A stretch of DNA of 21,342 nucleotides from Candidatus Kerfeldbacteria bacterium (GTDB taxonomy: Bacteria > Patescibacteriota > Patescibacteriia > UBA9570): NCBI GenBank assembly GCA_016207285.1, contig JACQPW010000048.1:1-21342 (forward strand), in the 5' to 3' direction. The notes under the pieces were generated by a model. That model ran no database searches. It was not told the origin of the DNA and was given only the letters and a program-made list of their open reading frames with translations. The translations under genes were made by a program, and so were the position numbers. Of this stretch, positions 12,608-21,200 are shown piece after piece. Each line of letters opens with the position of its first letter. Position 1 is the stretch's first letter.

Positions 12608-13209
12608 AAGACATATTGCTTAATAAAGGTTTGTTGCGATTGAGTGAGGTTGGTCGGAGCAATCAACACTGCTTCTGATTGATAGACGGTGACGATCGGT
12701 GTTAAATCATGCGCTGCTAAGGTTGTACCGGTTTGGGTGAGATCACAAATGGCATCGGCAATATCCAGTTCTGGTGCTGCCTCCACGGATCCGCTCATCT
12801 GCACAATTTTGGCATACAAGGCAATAGAATCGAGATAGTGCTGCAAACTATTAGGATAGGATGTCGCAATGCGCTTCCCTTGCAGCTGTTCAATGGTCGT
12901 GATCTGGCTGATGTTCGGCACGGCGATCACTAAGTTGCAACTACCAAAGCCCAGCGGTTGCACCGTTTGTACGGGCCGCAGCTGTTCGCGCAAGACGTTA
13001 TTGCCCACGATGCCAAAATCGACGATGCCACGCTCAACATAACGCGGAATGTCACTTTGCCGCAGCGTGACTACTTCCACATCGGCGTTAAGACATGGAG
13101 CAATCAGAGTGCGCGCCTCCGGTGTGAAGCGTAATCCCCACCTAGCCAGTAATTGCCAGCTATCCGTTTTCAGGCGACCTTTTTGTTGAATGGCAATGCG
13201 TAGTTTCAT
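12604..13209 (-). CDS. hisG: ATP phosphoribosyltransferase, catalytic domain only
   Basis: This 201-aa enzyme carries out the first committed step (ATP plus PRPP). It has the N-terminal RIAIQQKGRL, KRIATSYPN (112-120) and the PRPP loop DLTQTGTTL (156-164). Sequence details resemble the long, E. coli-type enzyme (GRL, SYP.LL..YLD, SVE.AP...ADAICDL), but the chain stops where the C-terminal ACT-like regulatory domain would begin. Short HisG enzymes normally work with HisZ; no hisZ is in this operon or window. Feedback inhibition by histidine is therefore doubtful, while transcription appears to be controlled by the attenuator just upstream. It is the first structural gene; no strong Shine-Dalgarno is visible. 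Confidence 0.94.
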   Translation of the reverse strand: MKLRIAIQQKGRLKTDSWQLLARWGLRFTPEARTLIAPCLNADVEVVTLRQSDIPRYVERGIVDFGIVGNNVLREQLRPVQTVQPLGFGSCNLVIAVPNISQITTIEQLQGKRIATSYPNSLQHYLDSIALYAKIVQMSGSVEAAPELDIADAICDLTQTGTTLAAHDLTPIVTVYQSEAVLIAPTNLTQSQQTFIKQYVL

Positions 13210-13226
13210 AAACGATGACAGTTGGT

Positions 13227-13258
13227 AAAAATAAAAACCCGTCTGGGTGAAAGACGGG
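13227..13258 (-). terminator. his attenuator terminator
   Basis: Minus strand CCCGTCT (13258-13252), loop TTCACCC, AGACGGG (13244-13238), then TTTTTATTTTT (13237-13227). It is a perfect 7-bp stem with a strong U-tract, ending 18 bases before hisG, so it must be bypassed for hisG to be expressed. Confidence 0.9.
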
Positions 13259-13319
13259 CAGTTACGGGCTAAGGATGCGCTGTGGCGTTATGCCAACAGC
13301 AGCCGGTAACTACCCCGGC
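13256..13319 (-). promoter_or_regulatory. his antiterminator and competing hairpin
   Basis: GGGTAGTTAC-C-GGCT (13315-13301) pairs with AGCC-C-GTAACTGCCC (13270-13256): fourteen pairs including one G-U, with a single C/C mismatch. It takes CCC from the terminator 5' arm. A competing hairpin GCCGG/CCGGC (13319-13315 with 13306-13302) lies directly after the His codons. Inside the large loop, GCTG-T-TGGC/GCCA-CAGC can also fold. These alternatives fit ribosome-controlled attenuation. Confidence 0.75.
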
Positions 13320-13359
13320 GATGATGGTTGTTTAAGCTGTTATTTACGACGTTTTTCAT
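13288..13359 (-). CDS. hisL: his operon leader peptide
   Basis: This 23-aa ORF runs from ATG 13359 to TAA 13288. It contains tandem His codons CAT CAT (13326-13321) in the context SLNNHHRRGSY. An in-frame ATG at 13368 would add MIP and start within a few bases of the predicted transcript start. The His pair sits two bases before the first pairing region. The known enterobacterial HisL has seven His codons; only two here means a weaker sensor, or one helped by the neighbouring Asn and Arg codons. Position, terminator and antiterminator make the assignment convincing. Confidence 0.75.
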   Translation of the reverse strand: MKNVVNNSLNNHHRRGSYRLLLA

Positions 13360-13378
13360 AGGAATCATTTGTACCAGC

Positions 13379-13408
13379 ATGCTAACACGTTAATACAAAG
13401 ACTGTCAA
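13379..13408 (-). promoter_or_regulatory. Promoter of the his operon
   Basis: Minus strand TTGACA (13408-13403, 6/6), 18 bases, TAGCAT (13384-13379, 4/6) with an extended TG element just before it. The predicted start is near 13372. The -35 box begins four bases after the stop codon of the preceding gene, so any transcript reading through from the upstream operon also passes the his attenuator. Confidence 0.7.
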
Positions 13409-13412
13409 CCCC

Positions 13413-14597
13413 CTACTGTTGAAACTGCACTACCCCACCAGCTACACACCCGTTGGTGCCCTGAATAAGCAGGGTTCCTACCAGTTGCGCTTCCGATACG
13501 GCTGTGAGATTCAGTGTGCCCATCAAGGTAAAGGGCAGGCTAGTGATTGGATCAATCGCCACCCCCAGATAGAGGTTCGGAACCGAGCTGTATTGGTTCG
13601 TGTCCATAGTTTGGGTTAATTGCACACCACTGGGTGCGCCAACAAACGTTAGGGTCATCGGTAATGGCCCTCCGCCGGTAACCGTTAGATTGGCATTGCC
13701 AATGGGCAGATTAAGCTGGCTCGGAGACAATACCGTGCTGCCACAGACCAGCGGTCCATAGTTCAGTGTCCAGCTACCTTGACCAGGAATATACAGCGGC
13801 GGCACCGTTGGGGTTTCTAATGCCATCGTTAACGGATATTCCCCCACACAGCTATCCCCTGTCACGTGTAACGTTCCCGTCATGTGCTCTTGATCAGTCG
13901 CAGTAAACTTCCATTGCACCTCACCATACCCATCTAACAAGGGAAAAGAATAGGTTGGGCTTTCATAATCGGTGGCTTGATACTGTAAGCGATACAGACC
14001 AATGGCGTTATCATCAGTAATTAAATTAGCCGTAAAGCCATAATCTGACATGGCTAGTTGGACTTGCCCACTGGCACCCACGGCCGCAAAAGAATCGATC
14101 GAACAATTTAAATTGCTGGTGTCCGCAGTCATGGTGTAGCGCCAATAGCCGTTAGTGGGATAGACCGTAGTGGGATTATCGGGCAATCCCAGTGCCATGA
14201 TGGCGCTGTAGGGCAAACTGGGCGGTTCTAAACCACCAATCGGCTCTCCACCCAACTCCACACCCACATACGGTAAGGGACGGATATCTTCTATTAGACG
14301 ACACGGTTCAGCCGTATAGGCTAATGGTCGTTCTTCACCCGTAGCAGTGATGGTATAAAAACTTAACTCTGCCGGTACAGAGTTATTGAGCCAGTTAATC
14401 TCACACGTCGATTGTGCTGTATCTGGTGTCACTGCAATCGTCACTGTGTCCGTCACTAACAACCATGGGTCAGCGGTAGTACTGTCTACCGTGTTCGTGT
14501 TCAGTATTGTCCCGCGATACCAATAGGTTGTCATGCCGAATAATAGCAACAGCACCAGTAACACCACTAACCACCACTTGCTTTGTTTTTTGTTCAT
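13413..14597 (-). CDS. Membrane-anchored extracytoplasmic protein with two repeats
   Basis: This is a 394-aa protein. One N-terminal anchor (about residues 8-22, WWLVVLLVLLLLFG) follows a positively charged start, so most of the chain lies outside. The exterior has two beta-rich repeats. The first begins at about residue 152 (GYWRYTMTADTSNLNCS) and ends near TLHVTGDSCVGEYPL. The second begins GSWTLNYGPLVCGS and ends TLLIQGTNGCVAGG. Each has one Cys near the start and one near the end, which suggests a disulfide-closed barrel. It is the last gene of the copper/thiol run, 26 bases after a DsbA-like protein that could oxidise it. Family not recognised. Confidence 0.75.
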   Translation of the reverse strand: MNKKQSKWWLVVLLVLLLLFGMTTYWYRGTILNTNTVDSTTADPWLLVTDTVTIAVTPDTAQSTCEINWLNNSVPAELSFYTITATGEERPLAYTAEPCRLIEDIRPLPYVGVELGGEPIGGLEPPSLPYSAIMALGLPDNPTTVYPTNGYWRYTMTADTSNLNCSIDSFAAVGASGQVQLAMSDYGFTANLITDDNAIGLYRLQYQATDYESPTYSFPLLDGYGEVQWKFTATDQEHMTGTLHVTGDSCVGEYPLTMALETPTVPPLYIPGQGSWTLNYGPLVCGSTVLSPSQLNLPIGNANLTVTGGGPLPMTLTFVGAPSGVQLTQTMDTNQYSSVPNLYLGVAIDPITSLPFTLMGTLNLTAVSEAQLVGTLLIQGTNGCVAGGVVQFQQ

Positions 14598-14623
14598 AGA
14601 TAGGTACTCAGTTATATTGTCCG

Positions 14624-15292
14624 CTAATCCGACAAGATAGTTTCAATGGTATCAACCCAGTCGGCTTCAGATCTTACCCCGACCAACTTGGTGCCGTTCA
14701 CAAAATAAGTTGGAGTAGCGTTCAGTCCGGCTAGTAAGGCTTCATCCAAATCGTGTTGCACTTCTACTGCCGTCTGGCTTGCTGCGACACAGTCATTAAA
14801 TTGAATGAGGTCAAGGTTTAACTGTTCAGCTAAGGTTGCAAACAGGCCAGCTTGTGCCAGGTTGTCCTGCTGTTCGAACAATAAGGCGTTGTATGGCCAA
14901 AATTGATTTTGCTCATCGGCACACTCGGCAGCTTGTGCAGCCGCTTCAGCCTGAGGGTGCGTATAGAGTGGAAAGTCACGATAGACAAACAAGAGATCAT
15001 CCGGATACCGCTGTACCAAGTTCACCATGATCTCCTCGGCAGCCTTTGAGTAGGGACACTGGTAGTCAGCGAACGAGATAATGACTATGGGGGCGGCTGG
15101 ATTGCCAAGCGTTGGATCATCACCAGCGGTTGGAATAAACGGAGTCCCGGCCGTAGTACGTGTCAATGTTTGCGGAATGGATGAAGCGTTCTGAATAGGT
15201 CCTTGGCGCGCAATGTACAGCAATAAAGCAATAAACCCAAGGATCACTAGACCGATGACTACTAATAATGCCCCAACGATTTTTTTATACAT
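14624..15292 (-). CDS. DsbA-like thioredoxin-fold protein with CPYS site
   Basis: This is a 222-aa protein. An N-terminal membrane anchor (about 5-27) precedes a DsbA/Thioredoxin_4-type domain: DYQCPYSKAAEE with Cys79 at the active position, VYRDFPL (103-109) and the cis-proline loop NATPTYFVNG (Pro194). The usual CxxC is reduced to CPYS, leaving one active-site Cys. Two further Cys (124 and 168) may form a structural disulfide. It faces the outside. A monothiol site would favour reduction, isomerisation or holding of mixed disulfides over simple oxidation. It is paired with CcdA upstream, which could supply electrons. Confidence 0.88.
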   Translation of the reverse strand: MYKKIVGALLVVIGLVILGFIALLLYIARQGPIQNASSIPQTLTRTTAGTPFIPTAGDDPTLGNPAAPIVIISFADYQCPYSKAAEEIMVNLVQRYPDDLLFVYRDFPLYTHPQAEAAAQAAECADEQNQFWPYNALLFEQQDNLAQAGLFATLAEQLNLDLIQFNDCVAASQTAVEVQHDLDEALLAGLNATPTYFVNGTKLVGVRSEADWVDTIETILSD

Positions 15293-15342
15293 ACAGCCTG
15301 GCTTGATCCTTTATACCACTTAACACACGAGTTTGATACCTT

Positions 15343-16098
15343 CTACAGCAGTGGTTGTGAAATGCTCATAAAATATCCACTGATGTAGTTAAACGTTCCG
15401 GTTAATAACGCCAAGCCGATCAAGAGAATCACCACTCCAGCTAAGCGATGAATCCATACCAGATATTTACTGAAACGCTTGAGTAATGGTAGCAGCTTTT
15501 GTAAGAAAAATGCAATCAACAAAAATGGCACCGCTAAGCCCAGCGCAAACATCAACAGTAATAAGACGCCTTGTGTGGAACCTCCAGAAAATGTCGCCAA
15601 AAATAGAATGGAGGCAAGAATCGGTCCAACACAGGGTGTCCAGGATAAACCAAAGGTCGTGCCAATCAGAACAGCATTCAGTGATTGCCAGCGCGATATC
15701 TTTCGTGGTGTGGTAGGCTGGACTTGCTTGTACAACCAAGAAAACTTGAATACTTCCAGCATATGTAACCCAAATAGTACCAGCAATATTCCACCCACCA
15801 CTTGTAGTTTTGTTTTATACAACGCCAGCCAGCCACCGATCGTACCGGTAACTAGACCAAGCACCATAAAGACAGCGATAAAACCAAGGACAAATAAACT
15901 GGCATACCACACCACTGCCCATCTCCTCTGTCCATTCGTTTGTTTTAGTTCCGTGGTGCTGACACCAACCACATAACTTAGATATGAAGGGACAATCGGT
16001 AAAATACAGGGCGATAAGAAAGTGATCGCTCCAGCCAAAAAGGCAACGCCCAGACTGACGTTGCCTTCGGCAGCTGCTACCTGAATGAAATCAAACAT
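15343..16098 (-). CDS. ccdA: CcdA/DsbD-like transmembrane thiol transporter
   Basis: This 251-aa protein has six predicted membrane helices and the two redox cysteines of the family: LSPCILPIVPSYLSY (Cys31) and SWTPCVGPILA (Cys156). These proteins move reducing electrons from cytoplasmic thioredoxin across the membrane to thioredoxin-fold partners. Partners sit on both sides: a CPFC protein encoded three bases upstream and a CPYS protein encoded 50 bases downstream. The size fits the short CcdA form and not full DsbD, as there are no fused thioredoxin domains. Confidence 0.92.
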   Translation of the reverse strand: MFDFIQVAAAEGNVSLGVAFLAGAITFLSPCILPIVPSYLSYVVGVSTTELKQTNGQRRWAVVWYASLFVLGFIAVFMVLGLVTGTIGGWLALYKTKLQVVGGILLVLFGLHMLEVFKFSWLYKQVQPTTPRKISRWQSLNAVLIGTTFGLSWTPCVGPILASILFLATFSGGSTQGVLLLLMFALGLAVPFLLIAFFLQKLLPLLKRFSKYLVWIHRLAGVVILLIGLALLTGTFNYISGYFMSISQPLL

Positions 16099-16101
16099 GC
16101 G

Positions 16102-16890
16102 TTATTGCACGTACTGGTCAAGTGCTTGTTGGAGTTGCGCGTAGGGTAAGGCTCCAGAGAGTGGTGCCAGCACGTTGCCATCTTTATCGACAATGACACT
16201 GAATGGTGTACCTTGTCCACCTAATGACTGGGCTTCTTTAGCTTCCTGACTGACCACGTCCACATACTTGTCATTTTCAACACAGTCAGCAAAGGCGGTA
16301 CGATCTAAACCAACATCATCGGCCATAGTAAATAGCTCACTGTCTTCTAAGCCATTGTTGGCTGGCGTACGTTCAAATAGTAAATCGAGATACTCCCAAA
16401 ACTTACCTTGTTCGTTCGCACACAGTGTCGCATTAGCTTCACGTGGTGCTTTGCTGTGTAAGCTGGTGAGTGGAAGATGTTTATACGCCCACCGGACTTT
16501 GCCATCATAGTCCTGCAGTACTTGTTGCATGGTAGGATGAAATTTCTTACAGAATGGACATTCGGTATCGGAATATTCAACAATGGTAATATCTCCAGTA
16601 CCACGAATGCGCCCTGAATCGAAAGCTGCCAAGTCTATTTTACCTGTGGGTTGTGTTTTTGTGGTCGTTACCTCAGGCGTTTTCGTAGTTGTAGTGGTGC
16701 TGGCAGTAGCAAAGTCTACCCCTTTAAACATCATCACGACAAGAATCACGAAACCAATAGCAAATATGATGCCACTGGTCACAACTACTCCAGCAAAAAA
16801 GGCGAGGCGAGGTGGTAATTGCGTCAACACACTTTTAACTGGCTGTGATTGCTTTGGTGTGTCCAACTGTTGTGGTGCATCTATAATCAT
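16102..16890 (-). CDS. DsbA-family disulfide oxidoreductase
   Basis: This is a 262-aa protein. A short cytoplasmic tail, one membrane helix (about 29-55) and a Thr-rich linker (62-82) lead to an exterior DsbA-like domain with active site SDTECPFCKKFHP (Cys111, Cys114), WAYKHLPL and the cis-proline loop QGTPFSVIVDKDGNVLAP. It most resembles BdbD/DsbA of Gram-positive bacteria. It is probably the dithiol oxidase, or with CcdA a reductase, for exported Cys proteins such as the RCC1 lipoprotein and the 394-aa protein. No VKOR or DsbB is in the window. Confidence 0.9.
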   Translation of the reverse strand: MIIDAPQQLDTPKQSQPVKSVLTQLPPRLAFFAGVVVTSGIIFAIGFVILVVMMFKGVDFATASTTTTTKTPEVTTTKTQPTGKIDLAAFDSGRIRGTGDITIVEYSDTECPFCKKFHPTMQQVLQDYDGKVRWAYKHLPLTSLHSKAPREANATLCANEQGKFWEYLDLLFERTPANNGLEDSELFTMADDVGLDRTAFADCVENDKYVDVVSQEAKEAQSLGGQGTPFSVIVDKDGNVLAPLSGALPYAQLQQALDQYVQ

Positions 16891-16913
16891 AATGAATGAT
16901 CTTTATGAATTAA

Positions 16914-17429
16914 TTATTCTATTGTTTTCTCAGGACCTTTATTGTAAAAGGCTTGAGTAAACGTTTTGATACGTTCGGCATCATATTGGTCAAATGCATC
17001 CAACCGCGTCCAGGCTGTGAGCGCATAGGTGGTATCAAGCTTTGGATTGGGCATCAGCAGCATTTTTTTATTCTTGCTTTGCAACTCCGTAAACAGACTT
17101 TCCAGTTCTGATAAGTTGGTAATTTTATCTGGCTGATAGTGCACGATGATACCACCGTGCTCCAAGTTATGAATCTGATATTGTTCTTCTACGTAATCCA
17201 CCTGAATCCCCCAATCTTTTTCCCAATCACTGCTATGCCAACCAGAGGTGGGTGGGTTGGAATTGTACTCTGGGTGTGCTTCATCCAACGTAATATGCTC
17301 TCGACCTTGATTGGTAAATTCTATACCGGGTAAATTCTTGTTGTACTGTTGTACTATGTAGGCAGTTATTCCAATAACAACCAGAATAATCAGGATAACT
17401 GCACACCACAGTGTTATTTTCTTTCTCAT
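16914..17429 (-). CDS. DUF3105 membrane-anchored protein
   Basis: This 171-aa protein has one N-terminal helix (about 5-27). The exterior domain has the family's hallmark YNSNPPTSGWH (55-65) and QIHNLEHGGIIVHYQP, with His65, His87, His91 and His98 well placed to bind a metal. DUF3105 has no established function that I know of. Its position between lgt and the thiol genes, downstream of a copper ATPase, makes a role in metal or redox handling outside the membrane plausible; that is inference. It starts two bases after the lgt stop codon. Confidence 0.88.
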   Translation of the reverse strand: MRKKITLWCAVILIILVVIGITAYIVQQYNKNLPGIEFTNQGREHITLDEAHPEYNSNPPTSGWHSSDWEKDWGIQVDYVEEQYQIHNLEHGGIIVHYQPDKITNLSELESLFTELQSKNKKMLLMPNPKLDTTYALTAWTRLDAFDQYDAERIKTFTQAFYNKGPEKTIE

Positions 17430-17431
17430 AT

Positions 17432-18202
17432 TTATCTACTATACATGATAGTATATCTTCGGGCAAATAGAACAGAGCAAATGATACCTACAGCTAACAG
17501 GATCAGGCTAATCCCCTGAGCAAAGTACCCATAGGAAAACCAGTATTCACTATTTGGATAATCTCGCACTAACTCTATGATAAACCGGTTCAAACCATAA
17601 AATGCTAGCGCTACCCCAAATAGTGTTCCGGGTTTGTGCAGATATCCTTTACGATGTGCCAGCCGGATGATCGCAAAACCGATCAACAGCAACAGAGTTT
17701 CGTAGAGCTGAGCGGGATGGCGGGGAACATCGCCATTCACAATCATACCCCATGGCAGTGAGGTGGGAGATCCAATTTCTCCCCAAGATATTAAATCGCC
17801 AATCCGACCAATCGCCCAACCCAGCAGAATATAGAGCATGCCAGCATCTAGCCAACGTAGCACTGGTTGTTTTTTCACCTGCAAAAAAATCATCGCTCCT
17901 ATTAATCCACCCAGCAAACCACCGAATGACACTAGACCTCCTTCCCAAACCTTCAATACATCGAAGACTGAATCATACAACTGGATATTGAGAGCTACAT
18001 ACAATATGCGAGCACCAACGATACCGCCAAGTACACCCCAACATACCGCCGTATCAAGGAAGTCGACAGGTAATTTCTGCTGTTGAGCAAAGACACGTAG
18101 TCTCCAGTAGGCTAAGGCTATTCCAATCACCATCAACAACGCATGAGTTGAAATGGCCAGCGGTCCGAGATGAATAAATTCGATAGGTTGAAATGTGATC
18201 AT
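17432..18202 (-). CDS. lgt: Prolipoprotein diacylglyceryl transferase
   Basis: This 256-aa, seven-helix membrane enzyme attaches diacylglycerol to the lipobox Cys of prolipoproteins. Evidence is the overall hydrophobic layout, GILG-type VLGGIVGARILYV (57-69), the signature region IGRIGDLISWGEIGSPTSLPWG (131-152) and RHPAQLYE (161-168), plus the late Arg in NRFIIELVRDYP. Two points are unusual. The signature Asn after GRIG is Asp136, and the usual SFHGG loop reads SFGG without the His. The family tolerates some variation, so it is probably active. It lies ten bases after the copper ATPase; two lipoprotein genes in the window are possible substrates. Confidence 0.92.
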   Translation of the reverse strand: MITFQPIEFIHLGPLAISTHALLMVIGIALAYWRLRVFAQQQKLPVDFLDTAVCWGVLGGIVGARILYVALNIQLYDSVFDVLKVWEGGLVSFGGLLGGLIGAMIFLQVKKQPVLRWLDAGMLYILLGWAIGRIGDLISWGEIGSPTSLPWGMIVNGDVPRHPAQLYETLLLLIGFAIIRLAHRKGYLHKPGTLFGVALAFYGLNRFIIELVRDYPNSEYWFSYGYFAQGISLILLAVGIICSVLFARRYTIMYSR

Positions 18203-18211
18203 GATTAATGA

Positions 18212-21200
18212 CTATTGGGTTTTAATGATAAAGTTTGGGCCAACAAAATGCATCCGGTCAAAGGTTGTATCTGTTTTTGGTAATATTCCAGCTACAATAA
18301 TGTTATTACCAAAAAATCCTTGGATCGTATCACCTGGTTTATTGAATAACTGTTCTGCCTGCATGAGACTAGCTTCTTCTGTACCAAGGTAAATTGATTG
18401 ATAGGTAATCCCATCAATCATCACCGTTGAAAAGCTATTCTTCTTCGCTAACAAATCGGTAAATTCCACTGGCACTTGTGTCACTGACAATGCCGTTACA
18501 GGATAAAACAACTTTAACTCATTACCAACCATGGCTGTAATGAACTCAACGCCTAAGGTTTGTTCCAGTGTTACTATTTCCTGTTCGGTTACAGTTTTGA
18601 CCGTTGGGGTTTCGTCTTCCATACCACTACTTAGTCTGGCAAATTCTAAAAATACTCCCGTAAAAACTATAACCAAGAGTACTGGAGCAAACAGAGAGAT
18701 GTAATTTCTTTTTTTTGGTCTGAACCAGCGCAGCAACAAGGCATTGCCGACAACTGAAATTGAACTAAACGCCATGGCCAAACCAGCTAACTCCGGCTTC
18801 AGTACTAACCCAAAGACCACAAATACGCGGGCTGCGATTGGTATGCCAATGACATTATAGAACAACGCAAAGAATAAATTTTGTTTAATTTTCCCCATGG
18901 TTTCTTTAGCCAACTGTAAGGCCGTCACCACGTCATTCAAATCACTCTTCATCAAAATGATCCCACCGGTTTCCATCGCCACATCGGTACCAGAACCCAT
19001 CGCAATACCTAGATTTGCTTGCGCCAGAGCGGGAGCGTCATTAATACCGTCTCCGACCATAGCAACCCGCTTACCAGCTTGTTGCAGTTTTTTGACTTCA
19101 TTGGCTTTGTGTTCCGGCAATACTTCCGCTAACACATTCGTAATACCCACTTGCTGAGCAATCGCTTGAGCCGTGCGTTGATTATCGCCGGTCAACAAAT
19201 ACGTATCAATTCCTAGCTGCTGCAACTTGGCGATAGCTTCGCGCGATGTCTCTTTAACGGTATCCGCGACAGCCACAATGCCAAGTAGGTCTTGAGTTGT
19301 TGCAAGCATCATCGCGGTTTTGCCCTGCTCTTCTAGACGCACTAATTTACGTTGCACTTTATCAATCGATAAGTGCAAGCGTTCAGTCATCAATTTACGA
19401 TTGCCAAAATAATACCGTATTCCATCAATCGTTCCCTCGACGCCATGCCCAGGGATAGCCTGAAACTGTTGGACTGTTTTGAGTGTCACAGTTTCCTCTT
19501 GGGCATAACTATAAATGGCTTCGGCTAGTGGATGTTCGGATAACTTTTCTAAACTTGCTGCGATCGCTAATAGTTCACTATCATCCGTCAGCCCTGCACT
19601 CACAATTTCAGTGACCTGTGGTTTGCCTTTCGTAATTGTGCCGGTCTTATCAAACACAACAGTTGTGACCGAACACGCCGCCTCCAGTGGTTCACCGCCT
19701 TTAATCAGGATACCATGTTCCGCACCCTTGCCCGTTCCCACCATTAAAGCGGTTGGGGTGGCTAGGCCTAAGGCACACGGGCAAGCAATCACAATCACCG
19801 CTGTAAACGCCATCAACGCAAAGGTTAACTCGGCACCAAGTAAAAAGTACCAGACTGCAAACGTAATCAGAGCAATGACAATCACAATCGGAACAAACCG
19901 GGCTGAAATGCGATCAGCGAAATTTTGAATCGGCGCTTTTGAGCCTTGGGCTTCCTCAATTAAACGAATAATCTGGGCTAACGCTGTGGCACTGCCCACT
20001 TTAGTTACCTCACATTCAAAGCTCCCAGTTTTATTAATCGTTCCACCAATCACATTATCGCCAGTTTGTTTCTCGACCGGCAAACTCTCACCCGTGATCA
20101 TCGATTCATCTACCGCTGATGATCCAGTGACGATTTTACCATCCACTGGCACTTTTTCACCCGGGCGAATGATTACTCGATCGCCCTGTATCACATCGGC
20201 AATCGGAATATCTTGGGTAATGCCGTCACGAATCACCCGAGCAGTGGTCGCTTGCAAACCCATCAATTTACGAATGGCATCTGAGGTTCTGCCTTTGGTC
20301 CGGGTTTCTAACCACTTGCCTAAAATCACAAAGGTAATTAAGAAGGCAGCTGTTTCAAAATACAGTTCTGGTATTTTTGCTCCATCCACTCCAAGCAATG
20401 ACTGATTGTTTACAGCATAGAGAACAAAATTCACTAAGCTGTACAGATAGGCTGTTGAAGTACCAATGGCGATCAAACTATCCATGTTAAATGTTTTCAT
20501 GCGCAACGCCGCCCAAGCACCCTTATAGAAACCAGCGCCAATAATGAATTGCACTGGCGTAGTCAATAGTAAAGAAATAATCCCTACATAAGGTAACAAG
20601 AGCGCTGCTCCAGGAATCCAACCGAAGAAATCAAACAACATGAAATAGACCATTGGTAAGCTTAAGATCATGCTCACTAGAAACTTTTTCCAATAGTTTT
20701 GAATCGTCTGCTGACGTTTCCGTGTTTCAAATTCCGTGTCTTTAGCATCCACCTCCTGTGCTGTATACCCGGCCTTGGCAACCGCGCCAATCAACTGCTG
20801 TAACGTGGCACTGGCTGCATCATAGGTCACTAAGGCTTTTTCGGCCGCAAAGTTGACACTAGCCTGCTGCACACCTGGTACTTTTTTCAAAGACCGTTCA
20901 ATGATATTGGCACACGACGCACAGTGCATCCCGGATAGCGATAAATTAGCTCGCTGACTGGCATTGTTTGACGATGACACTGCAGGTACGGTTGGCGTGT
21001 TGGGCATAATGGCTGCAGGCACAGCAATGAGATTGTTTTGAACAGGATCCAACTGAGCTGGCAAAACAATAGAGATATTGAATGTGTTATGAATTTCGGG
21101 GATTGCCTTTGATACTGCCACTGATTCCGTAATCACCTGGGATTCTACAGTCGATTCATACCCAGCTTTGGTAATGGCCGCTTGCACCGCCGCAATATTC

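Noticed and set aside
15479..15976. 165-residue plus-strand frame opposite ccdA
   Set aside because: Antisense shadow of a clear membrane thiol transporter.
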